The notes: generated from the sequence alone by a model not told the origin. DNA of 64,000 bases from Sphingomonas aracearum (GCF_003345355.1 NZ_QQNB01000001.1:558001-622000), one strand, 5' to 3'; counted from the stretch's first letter, positions 16,848 to 25,337 are shown. Program-made: numbers and translations.

Positions 16848-17999
16848 ATGGCCGTCACGACACTCCGCCCCGTCCTGACCAAGGCGGATCGCAAGGCGTT
16901 CGTCGACCTGCCGTTCCGCCTGTACAAGGACGATCCGCACTGGGTGCCGCCGCTGAAAGGCGAGGCGCTGGGCCTCATCACGCCGGAGAAGAACGGCTGG
17001 TACAGCCATGCAAAGGTTCAGCTTTTCCTGGCGGAACAGGACGGGCGCGCGGTTGGCCGCATTTCCGCGCATATCGACACGCTGGCGCTGCAGATGCCGG
17101 CCGAACAGGGTTTCGGACCCGGTGTCGGCCAATGGGGGCTGATGGAGGCAGAAGACGAGGAGATCTTCCGCCTGCTGCTGGAGCGCGCCGAGGCCTGGCT
17201 GCGCGAGCAGGGCATGACGCGCGCGCTGGGGCCGATCTCGCAGTCGATCTGGGAGGAGCCGGGCTTGCTGGTGCAGGGCTTCGACCATGCGCCCACGGTG
17301 ATGATGGGCCATGCCAAGCCCGAATATCAGGGCTGGATCGAGCGCGCGGGCTATGCGGCGGTCAAGACGCTCTACACCTACGACCTAGACATCACGCAGG
17401 AGTTTCCGCCGCTGGTGAAGCGGATCATCCGCTCCGGCGAGAACAATCCGCGCATCCGCATCCGCGAGGTGGACAAGAGCAGGTTCGAGGAGGAGGCGGC
17501 GATCATCCTGGCCATCCTGAACGATGCCTGGGAAGCGAATTGGGGTTTCGTGCCCCTCACCCCGCCCGAGATCAGGGACGTGGGCGTGAAGCTGAAGCCG
17601 ATCGTCTTCAACGACCTTATCCGCATCGCCGAGCTGGACGGCAAGCCGGTGGCGTTCATGATCACCCTGCCCGACCTGAACGAGGCGATCGCGCCGTTGA
17701 AGGGCAGTTTGCTGCCGTTCGGCTGGGCCAAGCTGCTGCTGTGGCTGCGCCGGCCGAAGGTGCGCACGATGCGGGTGCCGCTGATGGGGGTGGTGAAGGA
17801 GCTGCAATCCTCGCGCATGGCGAGCCAGCTGGCCTTCATGATGATCGAATATATCCGCCGCGCCTCCGTGCAGGTCTATGGCGCGTCGCGCGGCGAGATC
17901 GGCTGGATCCTGGAGGACAATCAGGGGATGCGATCGATCGCCACCACGATCGAGAGCCGGATCAACAAGACCTACGTGGTGTACGGCCGGACGCTCTGA
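16848..17999 (+). CDS. BcerS/YghO-family acyltransferase, probable bacterial ceramide synthase
   Basis: The 383-residue protein belongs to the YghO-like family, which has a GNAT-type fold. Typical segments are FVDLPFRLYKDDPHWVPPL, GRISAHID, GPISQSIWEEPGLLVQGF and VYGASRGEIGWILEDN. In Caulobacter a member of this family (bCerS) N-acylates the sphingoid base to form ceramide. Here it lies 7 kb from spt and the CerR-type reductase and divergent from a desaturase, which supports that role. It was often annotated as a 'dATP pyrophosphohydrolase', which the sequence does not support. Family placement is firm and substrate is inferred. Confidence 0.8.
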   Translation: MAVTTLRPVLTKADRKAFVDLPFRLYKDDPHWVPPLKGEALGLITPEKNGWYSHAKVQLFLAEQDGRAVGRISAHIDTLALQMPAEQGFGPGVGQWGLMEAEDEEIFRLLLERAEAWLREQGMTRALGPISQSIWEEPGLLVQGFDHAPTVMMGHAKPEYQGWIERAGYAAVKTLYTYDLDITQEFPPLVKRIIRSGENNPRIRIREVDKSRFEEEAAIILAILNDAWEANWGFVPLTPPEIRDVGVKLKPIVFNDLIRIAELDGKPVAFMITLPDLNEAIAPLKGSLLPFGWAKLLLWLRRPKVRTMRVPLMGVVKELQSSRMASQLAFMMIEYIRRASVQVYGASRGEIGWILEDNQGMRSIATTIESRINKTYVVYGRTL

Positions 18000-18057
18000 C
18001 CGCCTGCTCCCGTCTCCCCGCCGCTGCGGCAAGACGGGAGAGCCGGGCGGCCAAGCC

Positions 18058-18297
18058 TTACTTGCCCATGTAGCGCAGCGGGTCGATGTTGCGGCGCAGC
18101 CAGTTGGCGCGGGTGGCGCAGACGTTGCGGCGGACCTGCGCGCCGTTCTGCACCTCGGCGAAGCAGTAGCGCTGCGTCTTGGCGGCGGGAGCGGACGGCG
18201 TGGCGGCGACCGTCGGGGCGGCGCTGTCCGAGGCGAAGGCGGGAGCGCCGGCGGCAAGCGCGACGGCGGTGGCGAACGAGGCGATGAGCGTCTTCAT
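18058..18297 (-). CDS. small secreted protein of unknown function
   Basis: The 79-residue product starts MKTLIASFATAVALAAGAPA, a Sec signal peptide with a likely cleavage after AFA. The mature part is about 55 residues and contains two cysteines (QRYCFAEVQ and RNVCATRANWL) that could form a disulfide. Similar small cysteine-containing periplasmic proteins with a CxTRAxWL motif are common in sphingomonads, and I know of no assigned function. A cluster of A/T-rich sequence upstream (18298-18463) may hold its promoter. Confidence 0.7.
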   Translation of the reverse strand: MKTLIASFATAVALAAGAPAFASDSAAPTVAATPSAPAAKTQRYCFAEVQNGAQVRRNVCATRANWLRRNIDPLRYMGK

Positions 18298-18463
18298 GGC
18301 GTTTCCTCTGCATGTCGGCCGGACCGTCCGGTCGTGCCTTATGCAGTGCATCAGCCGTGCCAAACACTGGCGCCTAGCAATCACAGATACTTAGACGAAT
18401 GACATTTCCGCGATGGTGGCAAACCCCACCTGCGCTTCGCAAATCACGCCAACTTGCAGCAGT

Positions 18464-19264
18464 TCAGAAAACGAAGGATGCGCCCGTCAGCAGGCGCACG
18501 TCCGGCGTGTCGCGGTTGAGGCCGACGCCGGCGAGCGCATTGAGCTGCATCCCTTGGCGTGGCTGCCAGCCGAACGATCCGGCCGCCACTGCCTGGGTGA
18601 CATGCTCGGTGGGATCGTTGTCCTGCACCACCTGCACCTCGGCGGCGACGTTGAAGGCATCGGACAGGTCGTAGGACAGCGTGACCGTTTCCAGCGCGGC
18701 GAAGTGGCGGCCGTGCCCGGATTCGTTGGCCTGCGCATCGGCCTCGCTGGTGAGGCCGAGGTTGAGCTTGTCGTTGAGGTCGTAGGTGACGGGCAGCACC
18801 ACGCCGGCGGACCAGGTCCCGTCGCCCACCGGCGTGCGGCCGACCGGCAGCGTGACGGAGGGCTCCAGCGCGAAGGACAGGCCCTTGCCGTCCGGATTGC
18901 GCAGGTTCTGCCGCCAGCCGACCTGCACGTCGCCGACCCGGCCGGCGCGCTCGATCTCGCCGGTCAGCCGGTCGCGGGTGCGGACGTGGCCATAGGGCGT
19001 CCAGTCGACCTGCAACTCGCCGGTGGGCGTGACGCCCAGGCGGACCTGGAAGTCGCCGGCAATCACCGTATCCTCGCGCTGGTCCGGCGTGCGGTCGAGC
19101 TGCCAGTCGAGCGCGGTGACTTCCAGCTGGACATGTCCGGGCTCGGTCACGCAGCCGGACTCGCCCAGGCTGGGGCGGTTGGGGCAGAAGCGCGGGCCTT
19201 CCTCCTGCGCGAGGGCCGGCGTGGCGACCAGGAAGGCGGCAAGCGCGGCGAGGCGGTGGATCAT
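18464..19264 (-). CDS. outer-membrane beta-barrel 'transporter' family protein
   Basis: The 266-residue protein starts MIHRLAALAAFLVATPALAQ, a clear signal peptide. The rest alternates short amphipathic strands (HVQLEVTALDWQLD, FQVRLGVTPTGELQVDW, SVTLPVG, AGVVLPVTYDL) and ends in phenylalanine (LTGASFVF), as outer-membrane barrels do. It resembles the PF13557-type 'phenol MetA deg/transporter' barrels, whose substrate is undefined. The ATG overlaps the xthA stop by 4 bp, so the two genes are co-translated, although no functional link is obvious. Confidence 0.75.
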   Translation of the reverse strand: MIHRLAALAAFLVATPALAQEEGPRFCPNRPSLGESGCVTEPGHVQLEVTALDWQLDRTPDQREDTVIAGDFQVRLGVTPTGELQVDWTPYGHVRTRDRLTGEIERAGRVGDVQVGWRQNLRNPDGKGLSFALEPSVTLPVGRTPVGDGTWSAGVVLPVTYDLNDKLNLGLTSEADAQANESGHGRHFAALETVTLSYDLSDAFNVAAEVQVVQDNDPTEHVTQAVAAGSFGWQPRQGMQLNALAGVGLNRDTPDVRLLTGASFVF

Positions 19265-20037
19265 CGCAGGCGCACCCAGGTGGGGGCGTGGTCGCTCGCC
19301 TTTTCGCGTCCGCGATAGTCCTTGTCCACGCCCGCCTCCACCAATCGATCCGCCGCCTGCGGGCTGAGCAGCAGGTGATCGATGCGGAAGCCCGCATCGC
19401 GCTGCCATGCGCCCGCCTGATAGTCCCAGAACGTCCAAACGCCGCCGGTGGGGTATCGGGTCCGCAACGCATCCGTCCAGCCTTGCGCGAGGAGGCGGCG
19501 ATAGCCGGCGCGGCTTTCCGGCTGCATCAGTGCATCGGGTGCCATGTTGGCGACGGAATAAGTGTCGTCGTCATTGGGGATGACGTTGTAGTCGCCGGCG
19601 AGCACGACCGGCACTTCCTCGGCGAGGAGCGCGGCGGCGCGGGCGCGCAGGCGATCGATCCAGCGCAGTTTGTAGTCGAACTTGGGGCCGGGCTGCGGAT
19701 TGCCGTTGGGCAGGTAGATCGAGGCGACGACCAGGCCATCGACGTCGCATTCCAGGTAGCGGCTGTGATCGTCCTCCGGCTCGCCCTCCAGCCCACGCTG
19801 GCGCTCGACGGGATCGCTGCCGCGGGCGAGCACGGCGACGCCGTTGAACCCCTTCTGTCCATGCCAGACCGCGCCATAGCCGGCATCGCGGATGTCGGCT
19901 TCCGGGAAGGTATCGTCGCTGGACTTCAACTCTTGCAGGCACACGATATCCGGCTGCTGCTCGGCGAGATATTCCAGCAAGCGCGGCAGGCGCGCCTTGA
20001 TGCCGTTGACGTTGTAGGTGACGATCTTGAGGGCCAT
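19261..20037 (-). CDS. xthA: exodeoxyribonuclease III
   Basis: The 258-residue enzyme has the ExoIII/AP endonuclease motifs in order: IVTYNVNGIKAR, CLQELK (Glu metal ligand), GVAVLAR, SIYLPNG, GDYNVIPNDDD (Asp/Asn catalytic pair), FRIDHLLLS and ASDHAPTWV (catalytic Asp-His). It cuts at abasic sites and degrades 3' ends during base excision repair. All catalytic residues are present and the length is normal. The outer-membrane protein gene follows with an ATGA overlap. Confidence 0.96.
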   Translation of the reverse strand: MALKIVTYNVNGIKARLPRLLEYLAEQQPDIVCLQELKSSDDTFPEADIRDAGYGAVWHGQKGFNGVAVLARGSDPVERQRGLEGEPEDDHSRYLECDVDGLVVASIYLPNGNPQPGPKFDYKLRWIDRLRARAAALLAEEVPVVLAGDYNVIPNDDDTYSVANMAPDALMQPESRAGYRRLLAQGWTDALRTRYPTGGVWTFWDYQAGAWQRDAGFRIDHLLLSPQAADRLVEAGVDKDYRGREKASDHAPTWVRLR

Positions 20038-20121
20038 GGCGCCTGCTTAGCGGGATCGGGGTGGCGGGGCCATGGCGGGTGTGGGGCGCAAGGGCGAAGG
20101 TGCAAGCTCATGGATGGAGGC

Positions 20122-20151
20122 GTCTGCTTCCGCCCAATAGCGGACCTAGGC
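20122..20151. repeat. GTCTGCT..AGCGGAC hairpin motif upstream of small membrane gene
   Basis: GTCTGCT at 20122-20128 can pair with AGCGGAC near 20139-20145, with one G-T pair, around a CCGCCCAAT-type loop. A related GTCCGCTTTGCACCCA motif follows the small gene at about 20478-20494. Motifs of this shape recur beside orphan genes in sphingomonads, but their role is unknown to me. Confidence 0.45.
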
Positions 20152-20171
20152 GTTCGATGTTGGGAGGGGCA

Positions 20172-20462
20172 ATGCGATCGGGAAATCTCTTGCCGCTGGT
20201 AGCGAGCCTGCCTTGGCTGCTGTTGTCGACCATGGCTGTTCAAAACGTATCACGAAACGTTCGCTGTGCTGCGGGCTGCATGAGCGCCGGCGAGCAGTTT
20301 TGGGCGATCAGTGTCCGGTTGTCTATCTTGTGCGCGCTTATCGGAGTGGCTGTGCATCTTGGACGCAGGATGCGGCTCTCTGGTCCGCTTCTCGTAGCTG
20401 TAAGCGGTCTCTCCCTTATAGTTTGGCCGTATCACTTCGTTTGGCTCACCGGCGGCATCTGA
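20172..20462 (+). CDS. small membrane protein of unknown function
   Basis: The 96-residue protein begins MRSGNLLPLVASLPWLLLST and has about three hydrophobic segments (residues 5-22, 45-63 and 70-92), with a cysteine pair in the first loop (RCAAGCMS). A GGGAGGGG ribosome site lies 5 bp before the ATG. GC content is well below that of the flanking genes and codon choice differs (GTTCGCTGTGCT, CTTATAGTTTGG), which points to acquired DNA. It is flanked on both sides by GTCYGCTTY..GCGGAC-type motifs. I do not recognise a family. Confidence 0.6.
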   Translation: MRSGNLLPLVASLPWLLLSTMAVQNVSRNVRCAAGCMSAGEQFWAISVRLSILCALIGVAVHLGRRMRLSGPLLVAVSGLSLIVWPYHFVWLTGGI

Positions 20463-20500
20463 GTCGTAATTAGAGAATGTCCGCTTTGCACCCAGGAAAT

Positions 20501-20582
20501 CCCGTCATCCCGGCGCATGCCGGGATCCATGGAAGCGGTATCGTTCGGGTGACATTGACCCCAGCCTGCGCCGGGGTGACGA
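20501..20582. repeat. CGTCATCCCGGC palindromic intergenic element
   Basis: ATCCCGGC at 20507-20514 pairs perfectly with GCCGGGAT at 20519-20526. A second hairpin ACCCC/GGGGT lies at 20558-20577 within CCAGCCTGCGCCGGGGTGAC. The layout (CGTCATCCCGGC..ATCCATG then CCCC..CGGGGTGACG) is a well-known repeat type in alphaproteobacteria with 'CGTCATCCC' ends. Confidence 0.8.
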
Positions 20583-20646
20583 GATGGGGTGGGGAGTAGC
20601 TCGCCTCGTCAGATTGCTCAGAACGATAACGAAGATGCCGGCCCGC

Positions 20647-20988
20647 TCAGACCGAGAAGCTGGAGCCGCAGCCGCAGCCGGAGGCGGCGTTGGGGTTTTC
20701 GACGCGGAAAGCCGCGCCGCCGAGCGACTCGACGTAATCCACTGCGCAGCCGCGGACGAGATCGAGGCTGACCGCGTCGACCACCAGCCGCACGCCGTCG
20801 GTCTCGGCGATCGTGTCGTCGCCTTCGGGCGCATCGGCGAAACCGAAACGATACTGGAACCCGGAACAGCCCCCGCCATCCACCGCCAGGCGCAGGATAG
20901 CGGGCTTGCCCTGCTTCGCCGCGATGGTCGCGACGCGGGCAGCGGCGGCGGGGGTCAGCGAGACGGGTGCGGGTGCGAGGGTGGCCAT
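20647..20988 (-). CDS. erpA: ErpA/IscA-type iron-sulfur cluster carrier
   Basis: The 113-residue A-type carrier has LTPAAAARVA at the start, RLAVDGGGCSGFQYRFGF with the first cluster cysteine, and the C-terminal pair in ASGCGCGSSFSV. The three cysteines match the consensus C-x(n)-CxC. Such proteins accept a 2Fe-2S or 4Fe-4S cluster from a scaffold and pass it to apo-enzymes. It is a stand-alone gene without suf or isc genes nearby, which fits ErpA better than IscA. The symbol is by similarity. Confidence 0.88.
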   Translation of the reverse strand: MATLAPAPVSLTPAAAARVATIAAKQGKPAILRLAVDGGGCSGFQYRFGFADAPEGDDTIAETDGVRLVVDAVSLDLVRGCAVDYVESLGGAAFRVENPNAASGCGCGSSFSV

Positions 20989-21045
20989 GGAGCGAAGATA
21001 GGCCGGGGGGAGGGTCGGAACAACCGCCCTCCCCTCCTCTCCCGA

Positions 21046-21792
21046 TCAGTTGGTCGAATCGTCCGCCGGCGCGGCGCCGGGCGCGGCGACCGGGATCACG
21101 TGCAAGGAGCGATCCTGCAGCGCGTCGAGATAGTTGGCGGACTGGAGGAACGGCACCGGGTTCACGGCGTGGCCGTCGATGCGGACCTCGTAATGGAGGT
21201 GCGGGCCGGTGGAACGGCCGGTGGAGCCGATCAGGCCGATCAGCTGGCCGCGGGTGACGCGGGTGTTGTCGGCGACCAGGATCTTGGACAGGTGGCCATA
21301 GCGGGTGGCGATGCCCTTGCCATGGTTCACTTCCACCATGTTGCCATAGCCGCCGAGGCGGCCGGCGTTGGTGATGACGCCATCAGCGGTAGCATAGACC
21401 GGGGTGCCGGTGGCGCCGCGAATGTCGATGCCGGCGTGCATCCGCGCACTGCCCTGGAACGGATCGGAGCGGATGCCGAAATTGCTGGAGAAGCTCAGCT
21501 GGTCGACCGGCTTGATCGACGGGATCGCGATGGCCGCGGCGAGCGGCGCGCCGCCGTCCTGCTTCTTCCAGCCGTCGAACGCCGCGCGCATCTGCAACTC
21601 GCTGGCCAGTTCCGCCCCGGTGGCGGCGGCAACGGTGCCGGCCGTGCCGGCGGTGGTGGAGGCGGCCGGGGCAGCGGCGGCGGCAGCGGTGCTGCCCGTG
21701 GCCGAGCCGAGCACGGCCGTGGTGTTCTCATTGGCCAATGCCGGGCTGCCAAGCACCAGAGCGGCAAGCGCAAACGTGGAAAGTCGAGCCAT
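21046..21792 (-). CDS. M23 family metallopeptidase (LytM-type) with signal peptide
   Basis: The 248-residue protein begins MARLSTFALAALVLGSPALA, a signal peptide. An Ala/Thr-rich linker (about residues 20-65) leads to an M23 endopeptidase domain with zinc ligands in SARMHAGIDIRG (His and Asp) and PHLHYEVR (HxH). It should cut peptide crosslinks in peptidoglycan, or activate amidases if catalytically modified, but all four ligands look present. The start at 21792 avoids an 18-residue basic extension that would bury the signal peptide. Confidence 0.9.
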   Translation of the reverse strand: MARLSTFALAALVLGSPALANENTTAVLGSATGSTAAAAAAPAASTTAGTAGTVAAATGAELASELQMRAAFDGWKKQDGGAPLAAAIAIPSIKPVDQLSFSSNFGIRSDPFQGSARMHAGIDIRGATGTPVYATADGVITNAGRLGGYGNMVEVNHGKGIATRYGHLSKILVADNTRVTRGQLIGLIGSTGRSTGPHLHYEVRIDGHAVNPVPFLQSANYLDALQDRSLHVIPVAAPGAAPADDSTN

Positions 21793-21986
21793 TGATCCCC
21801 AAGCGACCTTTGGCGAACCGCCGGCGAGCCGGCAGCCGCGTTTCAACTCCGATCGCGACCCCCGCCGCTCTCGATGGACATTTTCCTGCCAGTTTAAAGC
21901 TTAACGAGGCAAGCAGGATTGAACGGAGCCACGTTCAGCTGCCGGAAAGGTGCGGTGAGTTGCGGCAAATGACGGAACAGTGGCGT

Positions 21987-22451
21987 TCAACCGAGCGCGC
22001 GAACGCTCTCCAGCACCGATTCCGCATGCCCGGCCACGCGTACCTTTCGCCAGTCCCGGGCCAGCGTGCCGCCCGCTTCGAACAGGAACGTCGCGCGTTC
22101 CAGGCCCATGTAGCGCTTGCCGTAGAGCTGCTTTTCCACCCACACGCCGAACGCCTCGCTGATCGCTCCCGCCTCGTCGGAGGCGAGCGGGACGGCGAGG
22201 CCGTATTTGGCGGCGAACTTCGCGAGCCTGGCCGGCGTGTCGCGCGAGACGCCGAGCACGGCGGCGCCCGCCGCGGTGAACGCCGGCAGCAGCGCGGAGA
22301 AATCCTGCGCCTCGCGCGTGCAGCCGGTCGTGTCCGCCTTAGGGTAGAAGTAGAGCACCAGCGGCCGGCCGACGAAATCGCGCAGGCCGAGCGGCTCGCC
22401 CTCCGCCGAGACGAGGGAAAGGTCAGGCAGCATGTCGCCGATATCCACCAT
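21987..22451 (-). CDS. bcp: thioredoxin-dependent peroxiredoxin (Bcp/PrxQ)
   Basis: The 154-residue protein follows the AhpC/TSA fold: MVDIGDMLPDLSL, LVLYFYPKADTTGCTREA with the peroxidatic cysteine in TTGCT, GVSRDTPARLAKFAAKYGL and FLFEAGGTLARDWRKV. The usual Bcp resolving cysteine five residues later is absent (TGCTREAQDF), so this is likely a 1-Cys-type Bcp. It reduces hydroperoxides with thiols from thioredoxin. Its ATG overlaps the glnE stop by one base (TGATG), so it is coupled to glnE. Confidence 0.92.
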   Translation of the reverse strand: MVDIGDMLPDLSLVSAEGEPLGLRDFVGRPLVLYFYPKADTTGCTREAQDFSALLPAFTAAGAAVLGVSRDTPARLAKFAAKYGLAVPLASDEAGAISEAFGVWVEKQLYGKRYMGLERATFLFEAGGTLARDWRKVRVAGHAESVLESVRALG

Positions 22452-25099
22452 CAAGAGCCGCCCTGTTCCTGCCAATAATCGCCGACGATCTGGCGCACCT
22501 CGGCGAAACGGGCAAGCACCGCGGGCCAGTCCGCCTCGCCCAGCGCCGCGGCGACCAGCGCGCGGGCGGGGGCGGAAGGCTCGGCGGCGTCCGGCGCGAT
22601 CAGGCGCACGGTGACGAGCAGGCGGGTGAGGAAATCATGCGCGTCCGCCAGCGCCGCCGGTGCCCTGCCCGCCTCCGCGAGCCGCAGAATGGCGCGGTCG
22701 AGCCGGGGATCGAAGCCGGTGCGCGCGGTGAGCTGTGCGACATGGACCGCGAATTCGAGATCGACCAGCCCGCCGGGCAGCAGCTTGGCATCGAGCGGGC
22801 CGGCCGGCGGCTTGTGCGCCGCCATTTCCGCACGCATCGTCCGCGCGTCGGCCGCCACGTCGCGGACGGGCCGATTGCCGGCGAGCACATCGGCGACGAT
22901 CGCGTCCACCGCCGCGCGTGCCTGCGCCGAGCCGAACACCGGCCGCGCCCGCGTCAGCGCCATATGCTCCCAGGTCCAGGCGCTTTCCCGCTGGTAGCGG
23001 GCAAAGCCGTCGAGCGACACGACCAGCGGCCCCTGCGTGCCGGAGGGTCGCAGCCGCGTGTCGACCTCGTACAGCGCGCCGGCGGCGGTGGGCACCGACA
23101 GGGCGGCAGTCAGCCGCTGCGCCAGACGGTTGTAATATTGCACCGCGCCCAGCGACTTGCCGCCATCGGATTCGGCAAGGTGATCGCCGGTGAACAGGTA
23201 GATCAGGTCGAGGTCCGAGGCATGGGTGAGCAGCCCCCCGCCGAACCGGCCGAGCGCAAGGACGACCAGCTCGCTGCCCGGCACGCGGCCATGCGCGCGG
23301 GCGAATTCCTCCACCGTCGCCGCCGCCAGCGTCTCCACCGTCGCTTCGGCAAGGCGGCCATAGCCGGCGGATACCGCCAGCGGATCGGCCACGCCGGCAA
23401 CGATCTGCGCGCCGAGAGCGAAGCGCCGCTCGCCCACCTGGCTGCGCACATGGTCGAGCAGCGCCTCGAAGGCCGCCGGCCCGGCCATGGCGGCGCGCAG
23501 TTCCTCCACCGGGCCGAGCGGGGCAAGCGCGCTGGCGTCGATCAGTCCGTCCAGCAGTTGCGGACGACGCGCCAGGGCCTCGGCCAGCGTCGGCGCCTGG
23601 GCGAGAATGGCGGCAGTGAGCCGGGCCAGCGCCGGCTGCGCTTCCAGCAAGCGGAAGAAGTTGATCGCGCTGGGCAGGCGCGCGAGCATCGCGTCGAGGC
23701 GCAGCAAGGCGGCCTGCGGATCGGGTGCCGTGGCCAGCGCCTGCATCAGACCGGGCAGCGCCGCCTCAAGCGCCTCGCGCGCGGCCGGGCTGCGCAGCGC
23801 GGGGTACGTGCCGCGCCGCCATTCGGCCACCCGCGCCTGCGCCGCGGCGGGATCGGCAAAGCCGCCGAGCTGTTCGGCAAGGCGCACGGGATCGAAGGAC
23901 AAGGTGTCCGGGCTGTCCGGCTCGAGCCCGTCATAGACGGCCGAGACGCGCGCCACCGCGGGACGGAGAAGGTCGAGCAAGGCCCCGCTGTCGGCCAGGC
24001 CATGAAGCTGCGCGACATTGTCGAGCGCGGGGCCTTCCGGCAGGCGGTGGGTCTGGCGGTCCTCCACCATCTGCACCCGGTGTTCGATCGTGCGCAGGCG
24101 GACATAGGCGCGCGCAAGGTCGCTTGCCTCCTCCGCGCCGATCCAGCCGGCAGCGGCGAGCGCGGCCAGCGCGTCGCGGGTGGCGGGCGTGCGCAGGGCG
24201 GGATCGCGGCCACCGTGGATCAACTGGTGGATCTGGGCGAAGAATTCGATCTCACGAATGCCGCCGCGCCCGCGCTTGAGGTCGAAGCCCGGGCCGAACG
24301 CCTGCCCCTGTGCATGATGGTCGCGGATGCGGCGGGAAATCTCGCGGATCTCGCGCACCGCGCCGTAGTCGAGGCTGCGTCGCCAGACAAAGGGGCGCAC
24401 GGCGGCGAGGAAGCGCTCGCCCAATGCGACATCGCCGGCCGCGGCGCGCGCGCGGATGAATGCCGCGCGCTCCCACGGCAGGGCCAGCGATTCGTAATAG
24501 GTGATCGCGCCCTCCACCGGTACGGCGATCGGCGTGACCTCCGGCGAGGGGCGGAGGCGCAGGTCGACGCGCAGGACGTAGCCGTCGCCGTCGCGCGCCT
24601 GCAGGATCTCGACAACGCGCCGCGCGATGCGCACGGCGGCCTCCTCCGGCTCCTCGCGCGCACGATGCGGCAGGGTGACGGGATCGAACAGCAGGATGGG
24701 ATCGATGTCCGAGGAATAATTGAGCTCGTGGCTGCCCTGCTTGCCGAGCGCGATCGCGGCAAAGCCGCGCGGTTCTGCGTCGGGCGTACGCTCGGCAATG
24801 GCCGCGCGGATCGCCAGGTCGAGCGCGATGTCGGCAAAGGCGGTGAGCCGCGCCGTGACGGCGGTCAGGTCCAGCGCCCCGGCAAGGTCGCCGATGCCGA
24901 CGGTCAGCGCAAGCCGCCGCCGCGCGACCCGCAGGCGCTGCATGATCGAGCCCGCGTCGGGGATCGATACCTCCGGCAGGCGCCCCTCCGCCAGCGTCGC
25001 CGCGGTCTGCGGTTCGCGATCGAGGAGCAACGCCAGGAACGGCGCGTGCGCCCTTGCGCGATGGATCGCGGAAGCGAGGGGAGCGGAATCAATCGTCAT
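22451..25099 (-). CDS. glnE: bifunctional glutamine synthetase adenylyltransferase/deadenylase
   Basis: The 882-residue enzyme adds or removes AMP on glutamine synthetase in response to PII and glutamine. Two nucleotidyltransferase domains are visible: an N-terminal one with GKQGSHELNYSSDIDPI (about residues 135-155) and a C-terminal one with GRFGGGLLTHASDLDLIYLF (about 640-660), both with the G-S/H-DxD metal pattern. It is slightly shorter than the E. coli protein, as is common in alphaproteobacteria. The next gene (bcp) is coupled to its stop. The divergent 61-residue gene begins 52 bp upstream. Confidence 0.96.
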   Translation of the reverse strand: MTIDSAPLASAIHRARAHAPFLALLLDREPQTAATLAEGRLPEVSIPDAGSIMQRLRVARRRLALTVGIGDLAGALDLTAVTARLTAFADIALDLAIRAAIAERTPDAEPRGFAAIALGKQGSHELNYSSDIDPILLFDPVTLPHRAREEPEEAAVRIARRVVEILQARDGDGYVLRVDLRLRPSPEVTPIAVPVEGAITYYESLALPWERAAFIRARAAAGDVALGERFLAAVRPFVWRRSLDYGAVREIREISRRIRDHHAQGQAFGPGFDLKRGRGGIREIEFFAQIHQLIHGGRDPALRTPATRDALAALAAAGWIGAEEASDLARAYVRLRTIEHRVQMVEDRQTHRLPEGPALDNVAQLHGLADSGALLDLLRPAVARVSAVYDGLEPDSPDTLSFDPVRLAEQLGGFADPAAAQARVAEWRRGTYPALRSPAAREALEAALPGLMQALATAPDPQAALLRLDAMLARLPSAINFFRLLEAQPALARLTAAILAQAPTLAEALARRPQLLDGLIDASALAPLGPVEELRAAMAGPAAFEALLDHVRSQVGERRFALGAQIVAGVADPLAVSAGYGRLAEATVETLAAATVEEFARAHGRVPGSELVVLALGRFGGGLLTHASDLDLIYLFTGDHLAESDGGKSLGAVQYYNRLAQRLTAALSVPTAAGALYEVDTRLRPSGTQGPLVVSLDGFARYQRESAWTWEHMALTRARPVFGSAQARAAVDAIVADVLAGNRPVRDVAADARTMRAEMAAHKPPAGPLDAKLLPGGLVDLEFAVHVAQLTARTGFDPRLDRAILRLAEAGRAPAALADAHDFLTRLLVTVRLIAPDAAEPSAPARALVAAALGEADWPAVLARFAEVRQIVGDYWQEQGGS

Positions 25100-25151
25100 T
25101 GCGGATCAGAAACGGAGGAAACCAACCGGCGAAACGCCCGTTCTGACGCGC

Positions 25152-25337
25152 ATGAGCCCAGGCGCATCCCCTTCCGCAACCGCAACCCGGCGAACGGTGG
25201 TCCCCACCCCGCGCGACAGTGACCGGCTGGCCGGCGCCCTCCGCCGCGCTTTCGGCGGGTCGGACGTGCTGGGCGAGGATTGGCAGCGGCTGCTGGCCAG
25301 GCTGGACCGCTGTTCCAGCAAGGCCGCACGGCTTTAA
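25152..25337 (+). CDS. small hypothetical protein
   Basis: A 61-codon frame starts MSPGASPSATATRRTVVPTP and continues with RDSDRLAGALRRAFGGSD and LGEDWQRLLARLDRC. It has a disordered N-terminus and a short amphipathic helical C-terminus, with no signal peptide. It is divergent from glnE, and its stop overlaps the ecfG stop by 4 bp in a convergent arrangement. I do not recognise the family, but the codon choice and the helix are coding-like. A purine-rich ribosome site is not obvious. Confidence 0.5.
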   Translation: MSPGASPSATATRRTVVPTPRDSDRLAGALRRAFGGSDVLGEDWQRLLARLDRCSSKAARL

